A DNA stretch of 64,000 bases from Angiostrongylus vasorum (lineage: Eukaryota; Nematoda; Chromadorea; Rhabditida; Metastrongylidae): assembly GCA_018806985.1 (NCBI GenBank), contig JADANN010000401.1:248001-312000 (forward strand), written 5' to 3'. Below are positions 32,395-44,567 of the stretch, piece by piece. Every line of letters starts with the position of its first letter. The stretch's first letter is position 1. A program made the translations under genes and the position numbers. The notes under the pieces are model-generated. The model made no database searches. It worked only from the letters and a program-made list of their open reading frames with translations, and had not been told where the DNA came from.

Positions 32395-35300
32395 ATGTTA
32401 GCACTTCTAGTCGTATCCTTTATCGTTGAATGCAATGGTGATGGAGCGAAGGTGAATCCGTTCATTCATTTAATCTGGGCCACTCATCCTGTCACTGAAA
32501 TGATGCAAGAGAGACTCATAGGTCCAAAAAGGGCGCATAATCTTATTTAGAAAGTCAAGCTAGCGAAATTACAACGTAGCTGCTAGCTTCTACATTCCCC
32601 ATATACTGGATGTTTTAGGTGTACCGTGAAATTGGCGAACAAAAATTTATCCATTCTGCCAGCTCTCACCTACAACTCGTCCCTCACATTATTATCTCGT
32701 CCGAAAGCTCGCCGAAAGCAAGATCTCGGGTGTTCAGAAACGTTCAGGTGTCACTGGATGGTTGGTCCTTTTCTGCGCATTGCGCCGAGTTTTTTATTGA
32801 CATTTCTCGCTTTGTTTCTGTTTTATATCAATGCTGAGTCTGTCAACTCTGTATTATCGTCAGGCATCAGAATCTGGAATAGGTTGAAGAGATATTACAT
32901 CTAAACTATAAATAAGACACTAGTTCGCTTCCAATTCTGCTTGTAAATACGGTAGTTTCACAGTTGACTAGGTTTCCAGCTAAAGAGACAGAAATAACTT
33001 TAAACAAAATGATTTTGATGAGGTTTTCTGATCAGAGTTGTTCAGTGAGTTTCTGTAGTTTTTTTTCACAAGTACTAAAAGTACTGACGTATCGAGCCAT
33101 ACTGTTTGGTGTGAAGAATACAGAACATAAGTACTACTCTATCATAGGAAAAAGTTGAAAATGACCTTTTAACCCCCTCTCAGGAAGCAGCTTTCAAATT
33201 TAAATTAACTTATATTATTTGTTTGTAACACTCTTCAGGACGAGTCCAGAGAAAGTTGGTCGCACCCGGTCCGATTCATATCGCCGTAAATCAATCAAGA
33301 GGCTTGTTAACTTTTTGTTTTATTTGTTTTTCGTGGCTTCACCGTTTTCTACTCGTATGAAAACCTTCATATCCATGCACTATTTGACAACGTCATAATT
33401 TTCTATTTATATAGTCTAACGAAGGTAGTGCATGGTTTACTAAGATTCTGTACTTCCACGTATCCGATAAATAAACGATAAAGTTTTCGGCCATTGATCA
33501 ACTCCTGAGGAATACGCTATGCATTCGACATCACCAAGCATCGTTTGGAGGTGATTGAACGCATATCTGGCCTTTACAGTGACTCGCGGAGGCCTACCGA
33601 TGTATCGAGCCACTACTGCAATCCTCCCAGACAAGTCTGGTACAAACCTGCTGACCCAGGAGACATGGAAGGCTTGGTGGGCCATGGGCGCGGGGATCGA
33701 TTCCACGGGTGTGTTGCAGGGCGCTTCCGACCACACCTAGTCGATATTAGTGCGGAGTTTCCAATCTCGGCACAATGGTTCCCAACTTTTGTCATATCAG
33801 CTGGTCTTCACGATACTACCTCCATTTCTCCCGTTTGGCGCTAGAGTATCTCAGGTCTGGCTCACTTATAACTCACTAAATCCCACACACGAAGTCGACA
33901 ATCCAATCGTGACGTGGCCATTAAGCACTCAGTTTCTCACTCTTTTTCTAAATTTTTGAGGTTGTATACTATTCACTCAGCAATTCTAAGCAGCAGTGGA
34001 TTACAGACTCAACACCATTACCGTCGTTTACTTACGATGAAGGAAATCATCACCTGAATAAATTATCTGAAGACAAGCGTACGATCGAAGAAGCTGTTGA
34101 GGTGGAAACCTTGAGTTTTAATCATAACTGCTTCCGGCCCGAATTCGCGATAACAAATTGTTTTAGTACGCTAAAGGTCTCGAACGAACTACGATTAGTG
34201 TGAGAAGAGATGCAGAAAAAATTATTACAACTGTCACACCCGTCGTCAGTTCCCAGAGCATCCCAGCTATCATAACGGTACGTAGGTAAACAGCATTTTA
34301 GAAAAAAGCTATCAGTAAATTGGAAGAAATCGCATGAAGAAATAGAGTGAAGACACAAAAAAAGAGACAGCTGTAGTGAAAATTAAGATATCCGAAAAAA
34401 AAAGGAAAAACAATGGCACCAATGCCTGGTATGTACTCAGCTACTAAAAATTTATGATCCCACCCCTGGATCCAGTGTGAATTTGGAGATGAAATTTGTT
34501 TTAGCCACGAAATGCGACAAATGACAAAAAACAGCAAGGCAAGCAGACTCCTTCCATTTTTTTCTCAGGTATGTTTCCCACCTTGTCCAACAATATTCAT
34601 AGGAAACAAAGAAATAGGTTACGTATGATACAATCGATCCATTAACCTTACCAGTACTTTGGACACTGGTACGGCTTATCATTTCGACTCATGCCGACCT
34701 CAAAAGAGTTTCAGCGAGACTTCTTTTTTCTTCCAGTTAGTTAAGTATTTGCTCTTGAGCCTCGAGATAGCTAAGCTAGCCCATTCTCAGATCGTTACTG
34801 CAGCTGATGGAAACACTTCTATATCGGAGAAACGTGTGCTACTGCGCGATTTTGTTTCTTCCTTGACAGCATAGATTTGATATTGGTTAGGCTGTCGTAT
34901 GAAAATATTGAAGTCCCTTTCAACTAGGACAAGCAACCATATCGCACGGTACTTACCACCCGGAAGGATGCCGACGTTGCGGTGAAATGAGGACGAAGCA
35001 GTGATTGGTACAAAGAAAGTGGAGCAAATTTAAGGAAATCTCTAGATACATGGTTTTCACTGATCAACGTATACCACGGCGCCACACAACCATTGCTTAA
35101 CGTGTTTGCATACTGAGCAAACCCACAAACAATTGTAATGTCAAAATCACTATTACAAATGAGGCACAAAGTGACCGCGCATTAGAGGATATTGATGAAC
35201 GCCGAGCAATTCAAATGTTTTAACGACATCAGTATGGAACATAACTTCACTGCAATATGTTCTACCCTTACTAGGGTTTTCAGGTAACTTTGTTACATCA

Positions 35301-38300
35301 GGCTACATTCGATCACCTTGCAAAAGAGGAAAAACGGGGACATTGATTTTTGTCAGTTTGATGGAAAGACCCTTATCATTTCGCGGAGAAAAGAGCATCA
35401 CGGGAATTTCGGTAGTGTCTACGCCATCGTATAAGTGTTCGTTGCTCCTTCACGTTGACTTATGCGAGATTAAGACAAATCGCCTAACCATTCTCCCATC
35501 AGGAGTTCTAATGCTGAGACAAAACCAATGTGATCGGCAACACTGCACCAGTATGTGCAACTGATACGGAACAATTAGGAAAGGGGAATACGAAGCATCA
35601 TTTCATTAACTGGGAGTGCTCTGCAGTCGAAAAAGTTCTACATATTTTCCGAGGCTTCTACGCTAAAATTAGATAGCCTTAATTAAGAACAAAGCAGATT
35701 TTGAAGAAATGAAATTGGATGTCGAAACGAGAATGAGAACCATTTCCTTGAACTCCTGTTCACAGCACGCTAAGTTCTAAGCATTATTCAAAAACGAGAG
35801 TTAAAGATAGATATGAAGTCATGTAATGTTGAATCAACACAGTGATCATTTCGATTCTCAACGAAATGATCCAAGAAGGAAAAAGATAGGTTGTACACGA
35901 CAAAGACGTCTTTCATGAAATCCTTCGCTAAGTAATTGGTTCCAACTTCAAGCTGTTTGTTGCTTGGCAGCAAACTCTTTTGAATATGCTTTAATTATCT
36001 ATAGGTCGACGAAGAAGCGTTTTTTTCTTCGATTATGTGAAATGTTTTATGTAATGATCTTATCCAATGCGAGGACCCACCACCGTCCTGGTATCAAACT
36101 AGTCGCATGGTGACAAATCTTCCGCTGATCTACAAGGGCGACCACTGCCTGTGGTGGTGACGCCGTGGGGTAGATTTTGGCCAAGCTGACATCGGGACTC
36201 CAGGGAACCACGTGGCTAAACAAGCAAATGTCGCAAAAATTAAAATTTTGCTGGGGCCTGCAAAACCAGTGAGGTCGGGCCATCCAAGTATCCCAGTATC
36301 CAAGTAGTAACCCTATCTCATCTACTTGCCGTGGATCGGCTTAAGCTCCCACTGCCACCCTCGACAGCACATAAAGACTTTGCTTGCAAAAGAAATTCCC
36401 TACTCTTTCTAATTGTTATTTCAAATTCAAACTTTTTCCTTGTATTATCATTGAACTGTTGGACTCTCTACTTACATGAACTACTTTCCGCCGCGCCGTT
36501 GTATTTCTTGCGAGGACATAGTTCTTCGTTGTCATATTGTTCGAAACAGAACAGTAATAGTAGATTGTTACCGATGTAGCTACCGACTGCCTATACCGAA
36601 CTGTTTTTTCTTCCTTTTGTTTACTATAATAACCTCGGAGTCGTAGGCTAAAATACTCCCTACATTAAAACTTTCAGCAAGTCAGTGCTGGAGGGAAACC
36701 ACAAGATGCTATTAACAATTTGATCGGCGCACAGGTGAGAGAATTTCAAACTGCTTATTCGTTGAAGCATTTATTCATATGGAAAATTGAACATGGAACA
36801 AATTTGCAGAAAAATGCCTATATTGTAGTAAAGCATGTGGAGCGATAAATGAGACTGGTAGTGGAAGAAAAAGATTCTCATGATGGCGTCACAACGATAC
36901 CAATGAAATTTTTTTCTAATTTTTATGGTGCAAAAGAAGGCGATGACAGCTAGAACCTTATCTAGCGGTTTTCTTTCAGTACTTTTAGGACGTCAAAATC
37001 TTACATTCAGGCGTCAGTGGCGACGTTCTCACTCAAAATATTTTCATGACAACATTTATTGTGCTACAGAAGCCATCAAAGGATGAAGGATAAAGCTCTC
37101 GGCGTTGATCAATCCCGGAGGGATGCGCCACGCATTCCACTTCATTAAGCATCGTTTGGATGTGATTAAATGCATATCCGGCCTTTACAATGTGGCCTGC
37201 CGATGTATCGAGCCAGTGCTGCTCTCCTCCCAGGCACGTCTAGCACCAATTTACCGACCCCGGAGAGGTGGAAGACTTGGTGGGCCACGCGTGCCAGGAT
37301 CAATTCCACGTGTGTTGCACGGCGCCTTCGACCACTGCGCCACACACGTGCCCCTACACCAACGTACGTTGCAGAAGGCATAAAGACATATTATGTCATT
37401 TTTTTCATTTTTTAAACGTAATCTGTTCCTTCTATTCTAAAATTTATATTTTTCTTCTTTCTATCAAATATGAATACTATTTAAGCACGTATTTTTTCCG
37501 ATGATATAGGAAAATTGGTCTTCGAAATACAATTTAAACGCTTTTTGAAACTCCTTCAAAGGAGTATTTGGTAGCTGTCAACAACGGGGGAAAGTAACAT
37601 TAAAACATAGAGAGAGAATGGGAGTAGTTACCTAAATGACTGTCAGTTGTGGTTCACTTAATGGGATGGTACAAAAATAAAGAAGAAGTGTGTAAGGCAA
37701 GCGATAAATACATAGTCTATGAGATATAATTTTAATGTAAATAACATATATAATTAATAGTTTAATTCAGCTCGGAATGGTACAAGTTACGGCTCCCATT
37801 ATATCCTTCACTCTGCAACCTCCACATGTTCAGGTGAATCACTCCATTACCTGTTAACACATTAAGTGACGACGTGAGTCATATACGGCTCCTTTATTTT
37901 CAACCGTGTGATTTGTCGCATAGAGCTTTTTTGCTGCATTTTTTTTGCAATTAATCCATAACACTTAAAGCTCTAAAAGCTCTCGTCGTTGATCAATCCC
38001 TGAGTGATGCACCATGCATTCTACTTCATTAAGTATCGTTTGGAGCAGATTGAATGCACGTTTGACCTCGCAATGACTCGCGGTTGATCAACGCCGACAG
38101 CTTTATCCCTTATCCTTTAACGTATGAAGTGTCCGATTTTACTGTTTTGGTTTTCCGTGTAATTTTTTTAAAAAACTATTTTTATGTATGTTTGATACAT
38201 ATTTTTTAAGGCACAAAGTTTGGTTTTCTAAATTCTATATCGATTTTTTCAATATTCAAAATTTTAACATTTTTATGGGCTTTAACTGTAGTATGAATCT

Positions 38301-40890
38301 ACGTGATATTGGTGTCTTTTTTTTGTAAGAGTGGGAGAGTGGACATAATGCCGCAGCAAGAGCTCGGAATATCGTCAAGTTTAGGTTGAAGGTAGTGTTG
38401 GTGGATCAACAGTGCGAACATGGTTCCAGAAATTCCAATCTAGTGATTTAGCCTTTGAAGGTAAGGAACGCCGCAAACGCCTCAGTGAACTTGGCGACGA
38501 CGAATTCAAGGTACTAGTAGAAGCAAACACGCGAATAGCTGTTCGAGAGCTTGGAGAATAGCTTGGAGCAAGCACAGGAACAGTTCCCACTTATTTGGAT
38601 CGCACTAGGGAAGACAAAAAAACTTGACAGTTGTGTGCTGCATGAAGTAAACTATAATCCAAAAAAAAATCGCGGTTTTGAAGTGTCGTCTGCTCTTATC
38701 CTGCGCAACAAAAACGGCCGTTTTCTTGATCGAATTGTGACTTGCGACGAAAAGTGGATTGTGTACAGCGGGCGACGCTCAGCTCAATGGCTGGATTGCA
38801 ATCAGCCTCCACAGCAATGCCCAAAGTTGAAATTGCACCAAAGAAAGGTTATGGTGAGTGTTTGGTGGTCTCCAGCTGGGCCGATTCATCACAGCTTTTT
38901 TGAATCTGAGCGAATAGATTACGGCAGAGAAGCATTGCCAACAAATCCACGAAATGCACCGGATACTCCAACAACAACGAGCGCCGGCATTAGTTAACAA
39001 AAAAGGACCAATCCTTCACGGCGACGCCCGGCTTCACGTTGCGGAACCAGCGCTGTGGAAGTTGAACAAGTTAGGCTACTAGACTTTGTCTTGTTCGCCA
39101 TATTCAGCAGACCTCTCGCCTACCGACTATCACTTCTTCAAACACCTTTACAACTTCCTGGGCGAGCAATGCTTGACCAACCACGATGACGCAAAAAATG
39201 CCTCGAACGACTTCATCGCTTCCAGAACTCCAGAATTTTAGGTAACTGAAATAAGTAAGCGCGTTTTTTTGTTGGAAAAAAGTGTGCTGATTCTAATTGT
39301 GCTTATTTAACATAGTGGAAATTCAGTATGAAAGAGTTATGGTTATGTAAATTCTACATTTAAAATCGGACACTTCATAGGTTACAACCAAACAGTATGT
39401 AGTAGGTTGTAACAAATACGCCATCTATTGCCCACGTGCGATAGAGCACAGTCTATGCTCTTGTCCTATTCTGAGCTCTTCAAATCTTTTAGTGATCAAA
39501 AAAAGTATGGTTTATTATCGAAAGACCACGAAGTCCGTAAACATATGAAATAAGGTGCTGGCATCACTGGCGTTGTAATGATTGCCTTGCCTAAGGAGAG
39601 TTGAGAAGAAACGTTGAGAACCACTGACCGCGACAACACCTAATCTCAGGTCTGCCGCAAGACGCCATATTTGTAGCCACTAAGAACTTGTAGGTTTCTT
39701 GACAATGGATAAAAATTCTTCGACAACTAGAGGACTTGGTTGGTGAGCATAACGGGATTGTAGAAGAGACTTCGTTCTATCGTCCTTTGGGCGTTAATGG
39801 CTTGTACGCTGTTAAATACCATGTGTTACTATTGTCTTTTCATGCAGACACATGGCTACCAGCATTCAGAAGTGTGTTGAAACTTATTCTGTGTCTCTTT
39901 CCGTTTTTTGTCACCCTTATGCAAGCATTCTATACAATATCCATGATTTATAATAGCAATTAAAATGAAGTAACAGTTAACTGTGGGTCAAATTTCCGGT
40001 CGGTGAACTTGTCTGAGGAAAAGTTTTTTGTAACTTAATAATACAAAGTGGAGCGGATGAGTTCTGTGGTCTCAGCCCTCCTAGTTTAACCTGCTTTCGA
40101 TTAGCTATCGAAAATATACACAGCATAGTAGAAAATGTTCTGGTATTCAACGAACTGAAAACGCACACTGTAGTGTTCATGAGTTCTTTATAGGTTCAAC
40201 AATGAATGAGAAATTCGTTAAAATCACACCAGTCATGGCAATATGAATAATGTGGATACTTCAAAACATTGAGAATATGAAAAGATTACAAAGTATTTTC
40301 AGCCGAATCTAAACGGATTGCTTCATGGGCAGTTGACACCTCAGATTCAGCCTGGAGTACCACCTGCACCTGGGATAGTTGCAGTAGCCAAACTACCGAA
40401 TCAGACTATTCAGTTGAATCAAATGACCGGACTTCCCAATGGAGTCCAGATCCCTCAGGGCCAATTTGCTCCGATACCTCAAGTACCGGTAGTGCCGATA
40501 GTTCCCCCTGTTCCTCCAACACCGCCTAGAACCTTTACATCACCTATTCCAACTCCTATTCTCCAGCCGCATCCGCCTCTTCCTGGGCAAGTACAGCCAC
40601 CACAGGTGTCACCAACTGAATTTCCCGCACAAGGAGCTGTTCCGCCCTCATCGTTCCCAGGACGCGTCGAGGTTATCAACGGCCAGGCAGCGAATTCTTC
40701 TCTGGAGCAACTAGGGTGTGGATTTGATTGGTTGACAAACACCTGCAAGGATGTATTTGTAATCGGATGGTGTGGTCAATGCCATGACTTCGGGAACATC
40801 TTTATGCACGACTGCAAGTGTGTTCGGCCACTGATCTCCTTGCCGCCTAGGCAGCCTGTTCAGCCGACCTTATTCTTCAACATGATCTAA
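32395..40890 (+). CDS. secreted proline-rich protein with C-terminal cysteine motif (3 exons, about 233 aa)
   Basis: Exons 32395-32451, 36678-36734 and 40303-40890 join in phase 0 with GT-AG borders (AAG/GTGAAT, TTTCAG/CAA, CAG/GTGAGA, TTTTCAG/CCG). Exon 1 encodes a signal peptide (MLALLVVSFIVECNG), exon 2 QVSAGGKPQDAINNLIGAQ. Exon 3 encodes a Pro- and Gln-rich region (many PIP, PPVPP and PQ repeats), then a compact domain with cysteines in C(9)C(8)CxxC(10)CxC spacing from LGCGFDW to CKCVRPL, and a proline-rich end. The third exon is the secure part; joining of the first two rests on phase, splice sites and composition. Function is unknown; a secreted or cuticle-associated nematode protein is plausible. 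Intron 2 (3.6 kb) contains a mariner. Confidence 0.6.
33472..33738 (-). repeat. SINE family 1 copy
   Basis: Minus-strand copy; plus strand shows AACGATAAAGTTTTCGGCC at the tail and GGGGATCGATTCCACGGG near the head. Confidence 0.8.
36055..36310 (+). repeat. LINE 3'-end-like repeat, shortened
   Basis: Contains CACCGTCCTGGTATCAAACTAG and ends in CCATCCAAGTATCCCAGTATCCAAGTA, the octamer array. Starts internally relative to the other copies, as 5'-truncated LINE insertions do. Confidence 0.65.
37080..37352 (-). repeat. SINE family 1 copy
   Basis: Minus-strand copy with a slightly shortened middle (plus strand CCTTTACAATGTGGCCTGCCG lacks the CGAGTCATTG part). Confidence 0.8.
37965..38122 (-). repeat. 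SINE family 1 tail, rearranged, target of the mariner
   Basis: Two tail pieces (GTCGTTGATCAATCCCTGAG and GGTTGATCAACGCCGACAGC) lie next to each other in one orientation; the head is absent. The mariner begins three bases after its CCTTTAACG end. Confidence 0.65.
38125..39377 (+). mobile_element. mariner-family transposon, 1253 bp, with terminal inverted repeats
   Basis: Ends are TGAAGTGTCCGATTTTA at 38125 and its reverse complement ending at 39377, flanked by TA on both sides (38123-38124 and 39378-39379), the mariner/Tc1 target duplication. Length agrees with full-size mariners. Confidence 0.9.
38335..39243 (+). pseudogene. mariner transposase, inactivated
   Basis: Pieces in order: STVRTWFQKFQSSDLAFEG and ELGDDEFKVLVEANTRIAVR (DNA-binding part); FLDRIVTCDEKWIVY with first catalytic Asp; SAQWLD, LHQRKVMVSVWWSPAG, IHHSF; GPILHGDARLHVAEP; then SADLSPTDYHFFKH with the third Asp. 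At the second catalytic position the family HDNARPH is HGDARLH, so the Asp is displaced. A TAG after RELGE, a frameshift near 38960 and in-frame stops further on show the gene is dead. Confidence 0.85.
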
Positions 40891-41455
40891 TCTGCAACGC
40901 AAACGGGATAATAGTCAGCAGATAACGTCTGAAAATCACTCCTTGGTAGTGGTTGGTCTTTGCCAAGCCCACTTGTTCGCTGTGCTCATGATTAACCACA
41001 ATTACTACAACTTTCAGTATTGATCGGCTTCGATATCATTCCCAATGAGTGCGTAATAAGCGACGGATTTCATTGGCTCGTTTAGAACACTTATGGTTGG
41101 CCTTATCACATACCCAATGTTAATCACTCCTTTTTATGTGTGATACTGGTAATCTCATTGGGAGCAGCAGTCAAATTCTGCGCGTCTTCACTGATCTGCG
41201 ACAAAATGGGCGTTACTTTGCGAGATGTTATTTTTCAAAAACGGTATTGATGACTGTATCCTACAGTACTTCATGGGTTTTTTTTTGTTCGAAGTGCTGA
41301 TGTTCTTTAATTTAATAGTCTCAGAATATGCGTCATTCCTTTCTTCATTTCATCTTTATTCCTTATTTCCATTTCTAATAAATGTCAATGTATTAATAAT
41401 GTTTCCTTTCATGACCAACTGTCCACTAACCTCGGCATTGATTGAACAATTCTTT
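40891..41455. other. 3' flank of the proline-rich gene; no other feature
   Basis: AT-rich. The hydrophobic 96-codon frame at 41225-41515 is poly-T driven and not taken as a gene. Confidence 0.5.
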
Positions 41456-41499
41456 ATATTCTTGTTTAGCAAAAACGAGGTGTTATTTTTATTTCTTTA

Positions 41500-41890
41500 T
41501 TTACTCAGAAGCTGACGTTTCGGCGGATTTTGCCTTCCTCAGAGCCTGGAAAGGTCAAGTTGACAGCAATCTACCCTAGCCAAACACCTCCGTAAAAAAA
41601 ACACAGAAGATGCTAAACCAAAATCTCAATCACACTGAACACAGAATAGCTTCTTTGCACACTCACTGCTTTCTATGAGTCTTGCACTGAGTATGACACG
41701 TGGAGACCAACCACACAGAGTTCACATGGAAGCGTTATGTGCCCCCTCCCACCAGAAGAACAGGCTCATATACTGCCCAATATCACGTGTGGTAATGGGG
41801 GCATTCTTCCCTGCGGTTCATTTTCGGATTCTTGGAATTAATCCAGAATGTCTCGAGAGTTTTGCCCACTTGTGTTTTCGACCCCCTGTG
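41500..41890 (-). mobile_element. hammerhead-like hairpin element, foldback family
   Basis: Minus strand 41542-41513 reads CTGAGGA, a GGC/GCC stem, GAAACGTC; the 7th core position is G, which CTGANGA allows. The flank GAGCCTGGAAAGGTCAAG and the segment GGGGGCATTCTTCCC with TTCGGATTCTTGGAATTAAT match the interior of 24698-25395. Confidence 0.6.
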
Positions 41891-41959
41891 CGAGGACCGT
41901 AACCGCAACTTCAAAATCCTCCCTGTTATGCTGCGTCCTATGCGTCTTAGTGGCCTATA

Positions 41960-42250
41960 ATGTTTACTTTTTATTTTTCTGCGTAGTAAAAAATTTCATG
42001 GCAGGATATCATGAAAACTCAATCACAACGATGCTGAGATATTTTCAAAACTTGTACCCTCGGGCCAGATCGAACCACGATTTCCCTTTCCATGGGCTCG
42101 CGCATTACACAATGCGCCATGGAGACCATTGAACCGTGTTTCTCTCAGCTAGTTTTATATCTAATAGCGCTATCCGCAATCACCCGTCAAAGGGATTGAT
42201 CTGGAGAGCCCACATCTGAATTGAACCCAGTTAAGCTGAGGCAATTTTGC
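41960..42250 (-). repeat. SINE family 3 copy
   Basis: Includes CAACGATGCTGAGATATTTTC, CGGGCCAGATCGAACCACG, GCATTACACAATGCGCCATGG and the ATCACCCGTCAAAGGGATTGATC tail. Confidence 0.7.
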
Positions 42251-43380
42251 TAATGTTTAAACAATTTTGTGCTCGCAACTCTTTCTATTTGAGATGCCGC
42301 AATAGGTCTAAAGCGTAATTTTCACAAATGAAAAGTTGTGATTAGAACTTGTAGAGAAGTTACGGGCAACAGCAGGGATTTGGGTCAATCCATCAAACTT
42401 TCCTTTGTGTACTTTTTTTCCTGGGCTTGTCTAAATTCGGTGGTAACCTCAGTGACAGAGTAGCAGCACCACATAGAGGCGCGTTGATGGCTAATCTTAA
42501 GGCGTACTCCTCGGACCGTTCGCGCCCATTGCTGAACAATGTCCAACTACTCATTTGATCATTCCCCACTGATTGCTCGTCACAGCATGCATGATGTCCA
42601 CTAATTTCTAAGACTTTCTTTTGTGGTCTTTGCGCTCGTTAAGGTGATGCCAATTCCTTTCGACGTTCGAAAAGAATTACTGAATATTGTTTGTTAATAA
42701 TGTTAGTTCTACATTGGTGATCTCGTACTGTCGATAGAATATGGGAGACAGCGCGAATAATTTGTAATCACTCCTATGTATGCACAGCAGGTATGAAGAA
42801 TGGTCTGCTGTGCCGCAAGCAATCGCTCGAGAATTTGAGTGAGCCTCAGAAGAGACTTCATCCTTCTTTGCTTTACTTTCGGCAAGTGGCCCAGGCTTGC
42901 TCTAAGGGTGCGACAACACTGCAGTTCTCTTATAAGTCTCCTTACTCTTGCTTTTTTTTTGTGAGTTGGATGCCAACAGGTTGGTATGGCTCTGTTTGAT
43001 GGAGTCAATACGTAGGATACAATTCGCGAGTACGAAAGCACCCCACAGAAGCCATAAAAACTTGCCAGGATATGTCGGTCTACGATGATATCTACAGAAC
43101 TCGCCTCTTGATTCCAGCTGCATGTCAGGAATTTCGGAGTCGACACAGTTCCTTCTGTTTTTAGCGACTGGTGACAGACACCCCGTTGCAAAAATCAATG
43201 TGTTATCATTGTCAGATTTAAAGGCCATTTGATAAATGGTGTCATGAAGCGACTATTTGAAAGTGACCAATGGCAGGTCAGAAAAGGAAGAAAGGTTCTG
43301 TATACTTAATAGCACGGCCAATTAATTACTATTCCTAATGTTCTGGGAACAATGTTCTACATGACTTAGCCAACGGGAAG
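42251..43380. other. no recognised gene; one long open frame
   Basis: A minus-strand frame of about 160 codons (43191-42709) and an overlapping one of 108 codons (43228-42902) are long for this AT-rich DNA. Neither matches a known family, no splice model was found, and both end without conserved motifs. Confidence 0.35.
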
Positions 43381-43384
43381 TTGA

Positions 43385-43645
43385 TATAAACTGTTATTCG
43401 GCTAATGTTTCGGTGTCTGCACCTTCTTGAGAGCTGCATTGACCCGAGCCTGTGATCCACAAGTGCTCGATGCCCTCATCGAGTCGAATTCGGTGGAAGG
43501 AGCTCTGCTAGAGTGGGGAACTTCACTCAGTGGTGCTCTTATATACAGGACGGACGTTGAAGTATTGCCGCAATCCAATGTGATTCGCTTTTTAACGAGA
43601 AATGCGTCCTGTACCAGGCGGTACTTCATTCGCTGGTACGTTGCT
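43385..43645 (-). mobile_element. hammerhead-like hairpin repeat, family B
   Basis: Minus strand 43432-43406: CTCAAGA (one core base changed), stem GGTG/CACC with loop CAGA, then GAAAC. The stem differs from GGCG/CGCC of other copies by a paired change, so pairing is kept. Ends with GCTGGTACGTTGCTTGG, unlike the other B copies. Confidence 0.6.
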
Positions 43646-43796
43646 TGGCAAACAATATCTTAAAAACTCGCCTTCATTAAACTTCGGTAACAATAATCAA
43701 TAATTTTCTGTACGAATAGGCTAATGCGAGATCTAAAACATTGTTCTGGGAATAAATAAATGCCTGTGTGCATACATATGCATACATATATACATG

Positions 43797-44290
43797 GATA
43801 AAGGACAAAGCATTTGGCTCGGATTAGTTCCTAGGGAATGCGCCATGAATTCGCTTTCGTTAAGACAGTAGAGGTGATTGAATGCATATCCACCATATTC
43901 CATGGCTTACAATGGCTTAGGGGGCGGATGGCACAGTGTTAGTGATGACGTCATCATGAGCATGGTGCTAGTTCGATTCCGCTCTGGGCCAACCAAGCCT
44001 CTCATCCGTCCAGGGTCGGGAAATTGGTACCGGACTTCTCTGGGGGAAAAATCACTCTCTGCATTCTAGTTGGGGAACGCTCCAGCCCGGCTATCTCAGG
44101 ACTCCAGGGAGAATTGCTCGACCAGCATTCTACGACATTCAAGATGAAATGAAAATTCTCAGGCAGCAACCGAAGCCACACGTAAGAACTTGGAAGACCT
44201 GCGTGGACGATGGATGCGAGGAAACGAATTGGATGTGAGAAGTTCTGGGATCCGCACAGTAGACGTGAAGACGGATCAAACGAAATAAAA
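43797..44290 (+). repeat. SINE family 1 tail fused to a full SINE family 2 copy
   Basis: 43797-43900 is a reversed SINE 1 tail. 43920-44285 is the best family 2 copy: a head with TGGCACAGTGTTAGTG (A-box-like) and GCTAGTTCGATTCCGC (B-box-like), and a body GGTACCGGACTTCTCTGG, CATTCTACGACATTCAAGATG, TGGATGCGAGGAAACGAATT. The unusual GATGACGTCATC palindrome lies between the boxes. Confidence 0.7.
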
Positions 44291-44567
44291 TAGAAAAAAT
44301 GAAAATACAGTGGCTTACCGTTGTGTGTAATAGATCGGTCATGCATCACCTTATTTAGACACTTGAACTACCTGTAAGCAATAAAATGATGGGAAATTAA
44401 GTTTAAATTATTGAATGAAACAAGGTGTATGAGACATGACAGCATGCGCATCCAATTGTCAGTTGACCTCAAGAAATGCTTGAAAAGGTATTTTATAGTA
44501 TTCCATTTGCAAAAAACAGACAATTTACGAAGATGACTTATTAACTTAAATAATATGGACGTCTGGT

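Larger units (their letters stand above)
32452..36677 (+). other. intron 1 of the proline-rich gene (by the proposed model)
   Basis: About 4.2 kb. It contains a SINE 1 copy and a LINE-tail copy; no other exon with good borders and family signal was found. The open frame at 34659-34874 follows a TTCCAG but is not recognised. Confidence 0.4.
36735..40302 (+). other. intron 2 of the proline-rich gene (by the proposed model)
   Basis: 3.6 kb holding two SINE 1 copies and one mariner element; otherwise AT-rich with nothing else recognised (37360-37960 and 39380-40300 are featureless). Confidence 0.5.

Noticed and set aside
33230..33300. Extra exon of the proline-rich gene after CTCTTCAG at 33230-33239
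   Set aside because: The next GT donor gives a length that breaks the phase-0 pattern, and the peptide has no support.
41225..41515. Hydrophobic 96-codon frame resembling a membrane protein
   Set aside because: Driven by T-rich sequence, no start context, no splice sites, no conserved motif.
42709..43228. Minus-strand frames of 160 and 108 codons
   Set aside because: Longer than expected by chance but no recognisable motif or exon model; recorded only as an open stretch.
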